Of a stretch of 16,083 bases of DNA, positions 1 through 6,597 are shown piece after piece. The position numbers and the translations under genes were made by a program. Under the pieces are notes generated by a model. That model saw only the letters and a list, made by a program, of their open reading frames with translations. It was not told the DNA's origin and did not search any database. The DNA comes from Casp-actino8 sp964563545 (lineage in GTDB: Bacteria; Actinomycetota; Acidimicrobiia; Acidimicrobiales; Ilumatobacteraceae): contig CAZLXB010000036.1 in the NCBI GenBank assembly GCA_964563545.1, forward strand, positions 1-16,083. Reading direction: 5' to 3'. Position 1 is the stretch's first letter, and each line of letters opens with the position of its first letter.

Positions 1-33
1 GTTCTCGACCGGATGAAGAAGTTCGGCTCCTGA
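1..33 (+). CDS. C-terminal tail of an upstream gene, probably the ABC transporter ATPase partner
   Basis: Only the last ten codons and a TGA stop are inside the window (VLDRMKKFGS). The frame is open from base 1 and stops at 31-33, seven bases before the FtsX-type permease start. Such permeases are very often preceded by their ATP-binding subunit, so this is most likely the end of a MacB/LolD-type ATPase. That identity is inferred from the neighbour alone, because ten residues carry no diagnostic motif. Confidence 0.5.
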   Translation, partial: VLDRMKKFGS

Positions 34-40
34 GCGCACG

Positions 41-2614
41 ATGACCACCCCGGTCCCTCGTCTCACACTGCGCGGCGTTCTCGCCCGCAAGTGGCGCGTT
101 CTCCTCACGGTGCTGGCCGTCGTGAGTGGTGTCGCCTTCGTATCGGGTGCCTTCATCCTGACCGACAGCGTCAAGAAGTCGATCAACGATCTCTTCGCCA
201 CCCTCAGCGAAGGTATCGATCTCGAAGCGCGCACGTCCATCGCATTCGGCGACGAGGCCCGCTCCAACCGCGATCCGGTGCCCGCATCGCTCGTCGACAC
301 CATCGCCACCGTCGACGGTGTACGAACCGCCGAGGTGAATCTCCTGCGCGGCGCGACCGTCATCAAGAAGAACGGTGATCGGCTCGTCACGTCCGGTCCG
401 GCCTTCGGCATCGCGTGGGTCGGACCCGACGGACTCGATGGACGCACTCTTCTCGAAGGTCGAGTCGCTTCCGGCCCCAACGAGGTGGCACTCGACAAGA
501 GTTCGGCCGATCGCGCCGGCTACGAGATCGGCGATCTCGTGACGATCGTCGGCCCGACCGGAAAGGGACAATTCGAACTCGTCGGACTCACCGGCACCGG
601 CAACACCTCGGGGGGTGGTGGAGCTTCCATCGCCGCCTTCGATCCGACCACGGCCGATTCCTTCCTCGGTGCGAAAGGTCTCGCCGATTCCATTTACATC
701 GCCGTCGACGAGGGCGCTTCGATCGACGACGTACGCGAGGCCGTCACCGCCGCGATGCCCGACGGTATCGAGGTCATCTCCGGTGAGCAGTCGGCCAAGG
801 AAACCGCGGGTGCCATCAACGACATCATCGGGATCTTCGGCAACGTGCTGCTCGGATTCGCCGCCGTGTCGCTCTTCGTCAGCGCCTTTCTGATCTTCAA
901 CACGTTCGCGATCATCGTGAGTCAGCGGCTTCGCGAATTGGCGCTCATGCGGGCGGTGGGCGCGAGCACGCGTCAGATCCGCTCGATGATCATCGGCGAA
1001 TCACTCGTCGTCGCTGTGCTGGCCACGGTTCTCGGTGTCTTCGCCGGCATGGGCGTGGCCACCGGGATCGTCGCCTTGTTCAACGCGACCGGGGCCGCCT
1101 TTCCATCGGCATCTCTCATCGTGTCGATCCGAACCATTCTGGTTTCCGCCTTCGTCGGTATCGGTGTGACCGTCTCGGCCGCGGTGATTCCGGCACTTCG
1201 CGCCGGACGCATCCCACCGGTCGCTGCCATGCGTCCCGAACTCGGATTCTCGGCATTGCAGAAGAACAAACGCCTCCTCGTCGGCTCGAGCGTTCTCGCC
1301 GCTGGCATCGCGCTTCTCGGAACCGGCATCTTCGGTCAGCCGGGCGGAACTCCGGGCACGCTCGGTCTCTCAGCCCTCGGCGCGATCCTCCTCTTCCTCG
1401 GCGTGGCGAGCCTCTCCACCACGTTCGCTGCGCCGGCCAGTCGGGTCATCAGTCGCGTGCTCCCCTTGCCGTTCTGGCCCATGACCCGATCGATCCCGGG
1501 TCGACTCGGTAGCCGTAACGCGCAGCGCACACCACGACGCACGGCGTCGACCGCATCCGCATTGATGATCGGCCTCGCGCTCGTGAGCACGGTGTCGGTC
1601 GTCGCCGAGTCGGTCAAGAAGACGTTCCAGGATCAGATCGAGGGTTCGGTCACCGCCGACTTCTTCATCGCCAACGGCCCCGGTGACTTCCAAGGGCTAC
1701 CCGCAACCTTCGCCGAACGTCTGCAAGAACTGCCCGAACTCTCGGCCGTGAGCCCGTTCCGCGCCACCGTGGCCCTCGTGAACGGCAAGGAGAAACAGAT
1801 CGGAGCCGTCAACGGCACCGCCTTTGGCGAACTCGTCGACATCGACCTCGTCTCGGGTTCGGTCGCCTCGCTCGACGACGGAAGCATCCTGATGCATCGC
1901 GATCCGGCTCGCGACCTCGGTGTCGACACCGGTGACACCGTCCGCGTCACGTGGCAGAACGGACGGACCGACGAGCTCCAAGTCGGCGGCGTCTATGCCG
2001 ATTCGAGTGTGGCTGGCAACTGGCTGATCGGACTCGGTCTGTTGTCCCAGGTCACCACGGCGCCGCCCGTCGACTTCTTCATCGGCGCCAAGATCGCCGA
2101 CGGCGTGAGCATCGAGGACGCCCGCCGGGCCGTCGAGGACGTGGCCGGCGACTACCCGAGTGCGGAAGTTCAGAACCAGGCCGAGTTCCAGCAGAGCCAG
2201 GAGGATCAGTTCGATCAATTGCTCCAAGTGATCTACGGGCTCCTTATCTTCTCGATCGGTATCGCCGTCCTCGGAATCGCGAACACGATGGCGCTCTCGG
2301 TGTTCGAGCGGACCCGAGAGTTCGGACTTCTTCGTGCGGTCGGCATGAGCCGACGAATGCTCAAGCGAGCGATTCGTTGGGAAGCCGTGATCGTCGCCGT
2401 GTTCGGTGCGACCCTTGGTCTCGTGATCGGCATTCCCCTCGGCACCACCGTGGCCTCGGCCCTCCCCGACTCGTTCGTGAGCACCGTGGCGGTTCCGGTT
2501 TCGACGATCGTGAACATTCTCGTCGCGGCGGTGGTCGTCGGCATCGTCGCCGCGATCTTCCCGGCCCGGCGAGCCGCGAAACTCGACATTCTCGAATCGA
2601 TCTCCACGCACTGA
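41..2614 (+). CDS. FtsX/MacB-type ABC transporter permease, two FtsX domains
   Basis: This is an 857-residue membrane permease of the FtsX-like (DUF214) superfamily. A first membrane helix lies near residues 18-40 and is followed by a large extracytoplasmic MacB-PCD-like domain (about 41-260). A first FtsX core has helices near 265-293, 318-346 and 365-390, and contains the typical cytoplasmic sequence LRELALMRAVGAS. Further helices lie near 412-462. The second half repeats the plan: a helix near 503-522, a soluble domain, then a C-terminal FtsX core from about 735 with REFGLLRAVGMS and a final PARRAAKLDILESIS segment. This duplicated architecture is typical of actinobacterial permeases that export lipids, peptides or drugs; the substrate cannot be read from sequence. 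It starts seven bases after the upstream stop without a clear ribosome-binding site, which suggests coupling. Its TGA overlaps the next ATG (TGATG). Confidence 0.93.
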   Translation: MTTPVPRLTLRGVLARKWRVLLTVLAVVSGVAFVSGAFILTDSVKKSINDLFATLSEGIDLEARTSIAFGDEARSNRDPVPASLVDTIATVDGVRTAEVNLLRGATVIKKNGDRLVTSGPAFGIAWVGPDGLDGRTLLEGRVASGPNEVALDKSSADRAGYEIGDLVTIVGPTGKGQFELVGLTGTGNTSGGGGASIAAFDPTTADSFLGAKGLADSIYIAVDEGASIDDVREAVTAAMPDGIEVISGEQSAKETAGAINDIIGIFGNVLLGFAAVSLFVSAFLIFNTFAIIVSQRLRELALMRAVGASTRQIRSMIIGESLVVAVLATVLGVFAGMGVATGIVALFNATGAAFPSASLIVSIRTILVSAFVGIGVTVSAAVIPALRAGRIPPVAAMRPELGFSALQKNKRLLVGSSVLAAGIALLGTGIFGQPGGTPGTLGLSALGAILLFLGVASLSTTFAAPASRVISRVLPLPFWPMTRSIPGRLGSRNAQRTPRRTASTASALMIGLALVSTVSVVAESVKKTFQDQIEGSVTADFFIANGPGDFQGLPATFAERLQELPELSAVSPFRATVALVNGKEKQIGAVNGTAFGELVDIDLVSGSVASLDDGSILMHRDPARDLGVDTGDTVRVTWQNGRTDELQVGGVYADSSVAGNWLIGLGLLSQVTTAPPVDFFIGAKIADGVSIEDARRAVEDVAGDYPSAEVQNQAEFQQSQEDQFDQLLQVIYGLLIFSIGIAVLGIANTMALSVFERTREFGLLRAVGMSRRMLKRAIRWEAVIVAVFGATLGLVIGIPLGTTVASALPDSFVSTVAVPVSTIVNILVAAVVVGIVAAIFPARRAAKLDILESISTH

Positions 2615-3003
2615 TGGCCATCGATCCCTCATCACTCGAACCGGGTGTGCGCGAGTTCCTGCGCGAGCGTCATCTGGCGGTGCTCGTCACTCAGCGGGCC
2701 GACAGTTCGCCACACGCTGTGGCCGTGGGCTTCACGTACGAACCGACCACTCGTGTGGTCCGTGTGATCACACGTGCCGCGAGCGTGAAGGCCGCCAATG
2801 CCGAGCGCGGCGGTCGGGCCGCCGTCAGCCAGGTGGATGGTCCGCGCTGGCTCACCCTCGAAGGAACCGTGCGGCTCGTCACCGAACCCGAACAAGTGCG
2901 CCGCGCCGTCGCCGCCTACGCCGAGCGATACCGGATGCCCGCCGAACGCGACGACCGCGTGGTGGTCGAAATCGTCGTCGACCGGATCCTCGGTCGGGCC
3001 TGA
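2614..3003 (+). CDS. F420-type PPOX-class oxidoreductase (pyridoxamine 5'-phosphate oxidase-like)
   Basis: This 129-residue split beta-barrel protein resembles the small actinobacterial PPOX family that includes Rv1155-like F420-dependent oxidoreductases. Typical features are an N-terminal FLRERHLAVLVTQRADSSPH segment, where the strand leads to the flavin/F420 phosphate site, followed by the VRVITRAASVKAANAERGG basic segment, and the VDGPRWLTLEGTVRLV strand. The start at 2614 is chosen because its ATG overlaps the permease stop (TGATG) and gives a family-length protein; the same frame is open further upstream but only as a shadow of the permease. Members use reduced F420 or flavin to reduce quinone-, biliverdin- or enone-like substrates, and the substrate here is unknown. 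The link to the permease is positional only. Its stop lies one base from the stop of the converging gene. Confidence 0.85.
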   Translation: MAIDPSSLEPGVREFLRERHLAVLVTQRADSSPHAVAVGFTYEPTTRVVRVITRAASVKAANAERGGRAAVSQVDGPRWLTLEGTVRLVTEPEQVRRAVAAYAERYRMPAERDDRVVVEIVVDRILGRA

Positions 3004-3004
3004 A

Positions 3005-3886
3005 TCAGCCCAACTGGCGCAGGTCGTCGAAGATCTGGATGCGCTGGCGGGCGACGCGCGCGTCATTCATGAACATGACCTCGGCCGGATGCGCCTCGAC
3101 CCGCTGCAGGGTCAGCGGCAAGACGAGCCCCTCGCCGGGATCGGTCTGACAATCGGGGCACCAATACACGGGTCGTGGATCGGCTCCCGACGTGACGCTG
3201 GCGATCGTGCCGTGGCAACGCTCGCAACGTTGACCGACTCGCCCGTACACATAAAGACGATGCGGGCCCTGGGTGGCCAGATGTTGCGCAACGTCGACGA
3301 GGGTTTCGCAATCGTCCTCGGTGAGTTCGCCGAACTCGGTCCAGGGATCGAGTTCGACCGACCACAGAACCTCGGAACGCTCGACGTTGCCTACTCCAGT
3401 CATCACCCGCGGATCTCCGAGCACCTCGGCGATGGTTGCCGACGGATCCGAGTACGCGATCATGCGATCGACGAGAGCGACGAAGTCGACGTCGGCGCGA
3501 CGGATGTCGGGACCCGCGCCACCACACTGCGGGTGTCGATGTCGGTCGGGCGCGCGATACGTCTCGATTCGGATCGGACCGAAGCACACCGCTACCCAGC
3601 CGTCCACTTCGATCACCGCGCGCGCTTCACTCATCGGCTTTTGCCACCGGACGTCGGAGCGATAGAGATGCCATTCGCCCGAGAAGCGCCACGATGTCTC
3701 GAGCACGATTCCGTCGTCCCATTCGACGATCAACTTGCGCCGCTCACCGCGAATCGCTTCGATCACGGCACCTTCGCGCGGGTGGGGACCGATGCCGGCC
3801 ACGGCATCGAATCGGAGGGTCGCCTGATTGATGAGTGCCGTACGCATCGCTGCCGCGGTGCGTGTGTTCGAGGCCCCTCCTGCCAC
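3005..3886 (-). CDS. Nei2/Fpg-like DNA glycosylase homologue lacking the N-terminal Pro-Glu (likely pseudoenzyme)
   Basis: The 293-residue product has the Fpg/Nei layout: a beta-sandwich N-domain with SGEWHLYR (69-76), a helix-two-turn-helix with RVMTGVGNVERSE (160-172), and a zinc finger with C221, C224, C243 and C246 and hairpin Arg238. It most resembles actinobacterial Nei2. In that family the mature protein begins Pro-Glu, where the proline is the Schiff-base nucleophile. Here the chain begins GTG-Ala-Gly-Gly-Ala-Ser-Asn and aligns without a gap to MPEGDT through RTAAAMR, so both catalytic residues are absent. An in-frame TAA lies three codons upstream (3896-3898), so the missing residues cannot be restored by an earlier start. 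A TAAAGT box ending 6 bases before the GTG supports this start. The usual lysine of the N-domain loop also appears replaced by Arg. It may bind DNA without cutting, or be inactive. Confidence 0.85.
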   Translation of the reverse strand: MAGGASNTRTAAAMRTALINQATLRFDAVAGIGPHPREGAVIEAIRGERRKLIVEWDDGIVLETSWRFSGEWHLYRSDVRWQKPMSEARAVIEVDGWVAVCFGPIRIETYRAPDRHRHPQCGGAGPDIRRADVDFVALVDRMIAYSDPSATIAEVLGDPRVMTGVGNVERSEVLWSVELDPWTEFGELTEDDCETLVDVAQHLATQGPHRLYVYGRVGQRCERCHGTIASVTSGADPRPVYWCPDCQTDPGEGLVLPLTLQRVEAHPAEVMFMNDARVARQRIQIFDDLRQLG

Positions 3887-3892
3887 GAAAAA

Positions 3893-3898
3893 ACTTTA
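3893..3898 (-). promoter_or_regulatory. Candidate -10 box (TAAAGT) of a leaderless promoter
   Basis: Minus-strand TAAAGT occupies -12 to -7 relative to the GTG start of the Nei2-like gene, so transcription would begin at or near the start codon. No good -35 hexamer is visible 16-19 bases upstream. It suggests this gene can be transcribed separately from the DUF4916 gene before it. Confidence 0.5.
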
Positions 3899-3908
3899 CG
3901 CAGTGGAT

Positions 3909-3930
3909 CGACCGCTTTGGTGGACGGTCG
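3909..3930 (-). terminator. Small hairpin directly after the DUF4916 stop (weak terminator or attenuator)
   Basis: CGACCG and CGGTCG form a perfect 6-bp stem around a 10-base loop, immediately after the TAA of the DUF4916 gene. A run of six T residues follows only about 14 bases later on the minus strand, so this is not a canonical intrinsic terminator. It could be a weak terminator or could overlap the -35 region of the next gene. Confidence 0.3.
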
Positions 3931-4467
3931 TTACGGAAGCTCGCCGACGTGTCCGAGGGCGAGTCGCAAGAGTCGATCCTGACCTCCGGTCATGTCGGCC
4001 GCGATCTTGGGGCTCGCCGCTTCCTTGGGCAAGAACCACGCGAGGTCGAGCGCCTCCTGCGTCGGTTGGCACTCGCCGTCCACCGGAACCACGTACACGA
4101 GGCTGACCGCATGGTGTCGTGGATCGGTGAAACCGCTGACGTCAGGGTCGGGGAAGTACTCGGCGATGGTGAACGGGGCCGGATTGGCGGGCAGGCGTGG
4201 CAGCGCAAGTGGACCGAGGTCCTTTTCGAGATGGCGGATCAGCGCGTCGCGCACCCGCTCGCCGTACAGGACTCGACCCGACACCAACATGCGGCTGATC
4301 GAACCGTCGGCCGCCACCCGCAGGAGAAGCCCGACCTTGGTGACCCGTCCGTGCGGATCGACCCGAACCGGAATCGCGTCGACATAGACCATGGGCACGC
4401 TGGCCCGGGCTTGAGCGAGGAGTTCGGGGCTGAGCCACGAGGTACGGGTGTCGATCTGGTCGCTCAC
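3931..4467 (-). CDS. DUF4916 Nudix-related protein with a divergent Nudix box
   Basis: This 178-residue protein matches the actinobacterial DUF4916 family closely from memory: VYVDAIPVRVD, KVGLLLRV, SGRVLYGERVRDALIRHLEK, DLGPLALPRLP, FTIAEYFP, and the GGQDRLLRLALGHVGELP end. The fold is Nudix-like. The box region keeps the spacing G64-x5-E70-x7-R78, but the canonical R-E-U-x-E-E stretch reads RHLEKD, so one metal-binding Glu is His79 and the last pair is Lys82-Asp83. Pyrophosphohydrolase activity is therefore uncertain. The GTG start has a GGGAG Shine-Dalgarno (4479-4483) 11 bases upstream, a rather long spacing. It lies 73 bases after tag and 44 bases before the Nei2-like gene on the same strand, so it may belong to a repair or nucleotide-pool cluster. 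The family has no firmly established function that I know of. Confidence 0.85.
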   Translation of the reverse strand: MSDQIDTRTSWLSPELLAQARASVPMVYVDAIPVRVDPHGRVTKVGLLLRVAADGSISRMLVSGRVLYGERVRDALIRHLEKDLGPLALPRLPANPAPFTIAEYFPDPDVSGFTDPRHHAVSLVYVVPVDGECQPTQEALDLAWFLPKEAASPKIAADMTGGQDRLLRLALGHVGELP

Positions 4468-4540
4468 GAAGGTTCATTCTCCCAGATCGGCCCGGTCGAT
4501 GTGCGCGAAACGCTCCGGCGGGTGGGGTGATTCGGGTGGT

Positions 4541-5152
4541 TCACCGAGGACGGAGGAATCCGGTCCGGGCCGCTTCCACGATCGCCCGGACATCGCACCC
4601 CCGATGGTGGTCGTCGACGATTCCCATCGACTGCATGAACGCGTACATCGTGGTCGGCCCGACGAATGACCAGCCACGCTTCTTGAGATCTTTCGACATC
4701 GCGATCGATTCGGGCGACGTGACGAACCCGGACACTTGGGCCGCCGTCGGATTCTTCGGCCGCCGGCCTGGCTCGGGTTCGAAGCGCCAGACATAGGCGG
4801 CGAGCGAACCACATTCGTCGATCAACCCGGCACAGCGGCGGGCGTTGTTGATGGTCGACTCGATCTTGCCCCGGTGGCGCACGATGCCGGCATCGAGCAA
4901 CAAGCGCTCGACGTCTCGCGAGCCGAACCGGGCCACCGCCTCGATGTCGAAGCCACGGAACGCCTTCCGGAAGGCCGGACGCTTGTTGAGAATGGTGCTC
5001 CACGAAAGTCCGCTCTGGAATCCCTCGAGGCACATCTTCTCGAAGAGTCGATGATCATCGGCGACCGGAAAGCCCCACTCGGTGTCGTGGTACTCCATCA
5101 TCACCGGCGCGGTCCCGGCCCAGGCGCATCGCCGCGCGATCGGTTGTGTCAT
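4541..5152 (-). CDS. tag: DNA-3-methyladenine glycosylase I
   Basis: The 203-residue product is a clear TagI. The enzyme removes 3-methyladenine from alkylated DNA, starting base-excision repair in the cytoplasm. The zinc-snap ligands are all present: C9 and H22 (RCAW and YHDTEWG), and H182 and C186 (DDHHRGC), with the same spacing as C4, H17, H175 and C179 of the E. coli enzyme. Glu43 in CLEGFQSGLSW matches the E. coli Glu38 that binds the base. The core AGIVRHRGKIESTINNAR and FVGPTTMYAFMQSMG are typical. The ATG overlaps the stop of the upstream TauD-family gene (ATGA), so translation is probably coupled. The protein is slightly longer than the E. coli one because of small N- and C-terminal extensions. 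Function is confident; the reason for pairing with a dioxygenase is unknown. Confidence 0.96.
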   Translation of the reverse strand: MTQPIARRCAWAGTAPVMMEYHDTEWGFPVADDHRLFEKMCLEGFQSGLSWSTILNKRPAFRKAFRGFDIEAVARFGSRDVERLLLDAGIVRHRGKIESTINNARRCAGLIDECGSLAAYVWRFEPEPGRRPKNPTAAQVSGFVTSPESIAMSKDLKKRGWSFVGPTTMYAFMQSMGIVDDHHRGCDVRAIVEAARTGFLRPR

Positions 5153-5994
5153 CGGGCCGCGATCGGCGCCGTGCCAGCCACCGTGGTTCGATGCAACTCG
5201 CGTCGGAACCCTGCGTAGTCGTTCAGGGCCAGGTGCTGCGTCGAGCGGTTGTCCCAGATGACGACGTCCCCCGGCTGCCAGCGGTGGCGGTAGGTGAAAC
5301 GCGCCTCGGTGGTGTGGGCGTGCAGGAACTCCATCAGCGCCACGGCCTCGGCCCGTTCCATGGCATCGATGTCGCGCACGTAGGCCCGGTTGTAGAAGAG
5401 GACTTCGCGGTCGGTCTCGGGGTGGCGGCAGACGAGAGGGTGGCGTCGTTCGTCATCGGCCGAGTCGTCGCAGACGATGGTCATACCTCGCATACCCGAG
5501 TGGATCGGCTGCATGCGTCGCGAGTACGCATCGCGCGCAGTGTGCACGGCGACGAGTTCGCGAAGAGTGCTCTGCATCCCGGCATCGAGCGCGGCCCAGG
5601 CGGCCGACATCGACGCGAACACGGTGTCGCCACCCCACGGCGGCACGTCGACCGCGGCCAGAATCGTGAACGACGGCGGGGCCGGCTGGAACGAGAAGTC
5701 CGAATGCCACGCACCCCCGAAATTGAAGGCTCGGCCCTCGTCGGCCTCCTTCACCACGCGGATCACATCGGGAAATTCGGGCATGGTGGCCACGAACGGA
5801 ACCTCGCCACTCGGACCGAGTCGGCGGGAGAAACTCGACTGCTCGGCGGCCGTCAAGTGCTGATCACGCAACGCCACGACCTCGTTCACGCACACCGCGG
5901 TCCGCAGTTCGGCCAAGGTCGCATCGTCGAGGTCGGCGAGATCGAGTCCGTGGATTTCGGCCCCGAACACCCCCGTGACCGGAGTGATGATCAT
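5149..5994 (-). CDS. TauD/TfdA-family Fe(II)/2-oxoglutarate dioxygenase
   Basis: This 281-residue protein has the full TauD-type active site: iron ligands H97 and D99 (WHSDFSF) and H254 (STQHLA), Thr124 in GGDTVF, and a paired R265 and R269 near the C-terminus at the positions that bind 2-oxoglutarate and the substrate acid group in TauD. The length is normal for the family. Members hydroxylate sulfonates, alkyl sulfates, aryloxyacetates, carnitine precursors or xanthine, and the substrate cannot be assigned here. It is the first gene of its operon, and its TGA overlaps the ATG of tag. A TAGCGT box ends 6 bases before the ATG, so the mRNA is probably leaderless. No sulfonate transporter genes are adjacent, which argues weakly against taurine use. 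Confidence 0.9.
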   Translation of the reverse strand: MIITPVTGVFGAEIHGLDLADLDDATLAELRTAVCVNEVVALRDQHLTAAEQSSFSRRLGPSGEVPFVATMPEFPDVIRVVKEADEGRAFNFGGAWHSDFSFQPAPPSFTILAAVDVPPWGGDTVFASMSAAWAALDAGMQSTLRELVAVHTARDAYSRRMQPIHSGMRGMTIVCDDSADDERRHPLVCRHPETDREVLFYNRAYVRDIDAMERAEAVALMEFLHAHTTEARFTYRHRWQPGDVVIWDNRSTQHLALNDYAGFRRELHRTTVAGTAPIAAR

Positions 5995-6000
5995 GCCCGC

Positions 6001-6006
6001 ACGCTA
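6001..6006 (-). promoter_or_regulatory. Candidate -10 box (TAGCGT) for the TauD-family/tag operon
   Basis: Minus-strand TAGCGT lies at -12 to -7 relative to the ATG at 5994, consistent with a leaderless transcript. The 55-base gap to the divergent gene at 6050 also holds that gene's own -10 box, so the two -35 regions would lie side by side and the two promoters may interfere or share a regulator. Confidence 0.5.
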
Positions 6007-6037
6007 GTTCGGGGCGATCCGCCGCTCACGCGTGACC

Positions 6038-6043
6038 TAAGTT
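6038..6043 (+). promoter_or_regulatory. Candidate -10 box (TAAGTT) for the 159-residue hypothetical gene
   Basis: TAAGTT occupies -12 to -7 relative to the ATG at 6050. A GAGG lies only 2 bases before the ATG, too close to be a useful ribosome-binding site, so leaderless initiation is the better reading. Confidence 0.5.
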
Positions 6044-6049
6044 GAGGCC

Positions 6050-6529
6050 ATGGCGGCACTCGAGATCCCGCGGTTCGGAGAGTTGCTCGCACCGTTCATC
6101 GGTCGTGTTCCGACCGAGGCCATGCCGCGGTTCCTCGCCCTTCTCGAACGCGGTGCCGCCGACCGCTACCGAGTCTGGGCCGACGCACTTCCTGAGCACC
6201 GGGCCGGTCTCCTCGAATGCGCGAAGAGCGAGGACGAAATCGCCGATCGCATCGAGGCCGCCTTCGCTCTCGACGAGTCGCTACGGCCCGCGCTCGAAGC
6301 TCCCCTACCCGAGGCGATCTCGGTGTACTACGAGGTCTTCGCGGCCTATGACATCTGGGATCAACTGCGCATCCAGGCCAATGCCGAACGCCAGGGCGCC
6401 AACGCCTGGCGGGGAATCGCGACGAGGCATCCCGACCCCGCGGTCGTGCGGGCCCTCGAAGGGTGCTCGGCCCTGGAGGAGTCGAGTGCCGACTTCCTCG
6501 ACGAGCTCATCGCGACCCACGCTCCCTGA
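6050..6529 (+). CDS. Hypothetical protein, 159 residues, acidic and mostly helical
   Basis: I do not recognise a family. The product is soluble-looking, rich in Ala, Glu and Leu, with no signal peptide, membrane segment, cysteine pair or repeat. It is predicted by eye to be mainly alpha-helical (for example MPRFLALLERGAADRYRVWA and KSEDEIADRIEAAFALDESL). Coding status is supported by G/C at third codon positions throughout, a TAAGTT promoter box exactly 6 bases before the ATG, and a position filling the space between the divergent dioxygenase and adenine deaminase genes. A distinctive segment is ISVYYEVFAAYDIWDQLRIQ (about residues 90-109). It is probably monocistronic, since an inverted repeat and a new promoter follow it. 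Confidence 0.75.
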   Translation: MAALEIPRFGELLAPFIGRVPTEAMPRFLALLERGAADRYRVWADALPEHRAGLLECAKSEDEIADRIEAAFALDESLRPALEAPLPEAISVYYEVFAAYDIWDQLRIQANAERQGANAWRGIATRHPDPAVVRALEGCSALEESSADFLDELIATHAP

Positions 6530-6540
6530 CCCTCGCCGCT

Positions 6541-6576
6541 GACGAATAGTTCACTGGGGGCCTACCCCGATTCGTC
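6541..6576 (+). promoter_or_regulatory. Inverted repeat upstream of the adenine deaminase promoter (operator or terminator candidate)
   Basis: GACGAAT (6541-6547) and ATTCGTC (6570-6576) form a perfect 7-bp inverted repeat. A second pair, GGGG and CCCC around CCTA, sits inside it. The structure begins 11 bases after the stop of the hypothetical gene and covers the -35 region of the adenine deaminase promoter. It has no following T-run, so an operator or a weak terminator are both possible. Confidence 0.4.
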
Positions 6577-6585
6577 TAGATGAAT

Positions 6586-6591
6586 TATCAT
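6586..6591 (+). promoter_or_regulatory. Candidate -10 box (TATCAT) of adenine deaminase, leaderless
   Basis: TATCAT lies at -12 to -7 relative to the ATG at 6598. An in-frame ATG at 6580 falls upstream of this box, so the box favours 6598 as the true start. Confidence 0.5.
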
Positions 6592-6597
6592 CTCGCC

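Noticed and set aside
1697..2635. Open frame of 312 codons on the minus strand
   Set aside because: It is antisense to the permease and very rich in Asp, Glu, Arg and His, as expected for a shadow of a membrane protein gene.
2798..3982. Open frame of 394 codons on the plus strand
   Set aside because: It crosses the PPOX gene in another frame and then runs antisense to the Nei2-like gene; composition is that of a shadow frame.
5146..6045. Open frame of 299 codons on the plus strand
   Set aside because: It is antisense to the TauD-family gene, which has a complete active site.
6580..6597. Earlier in-frame ATG for adenine deaminase
   Set aside because: The extra six residues overlap the TATCAT promoter box and have no ribosome-binding site; ATG 6598 fits the leaderless pattern.
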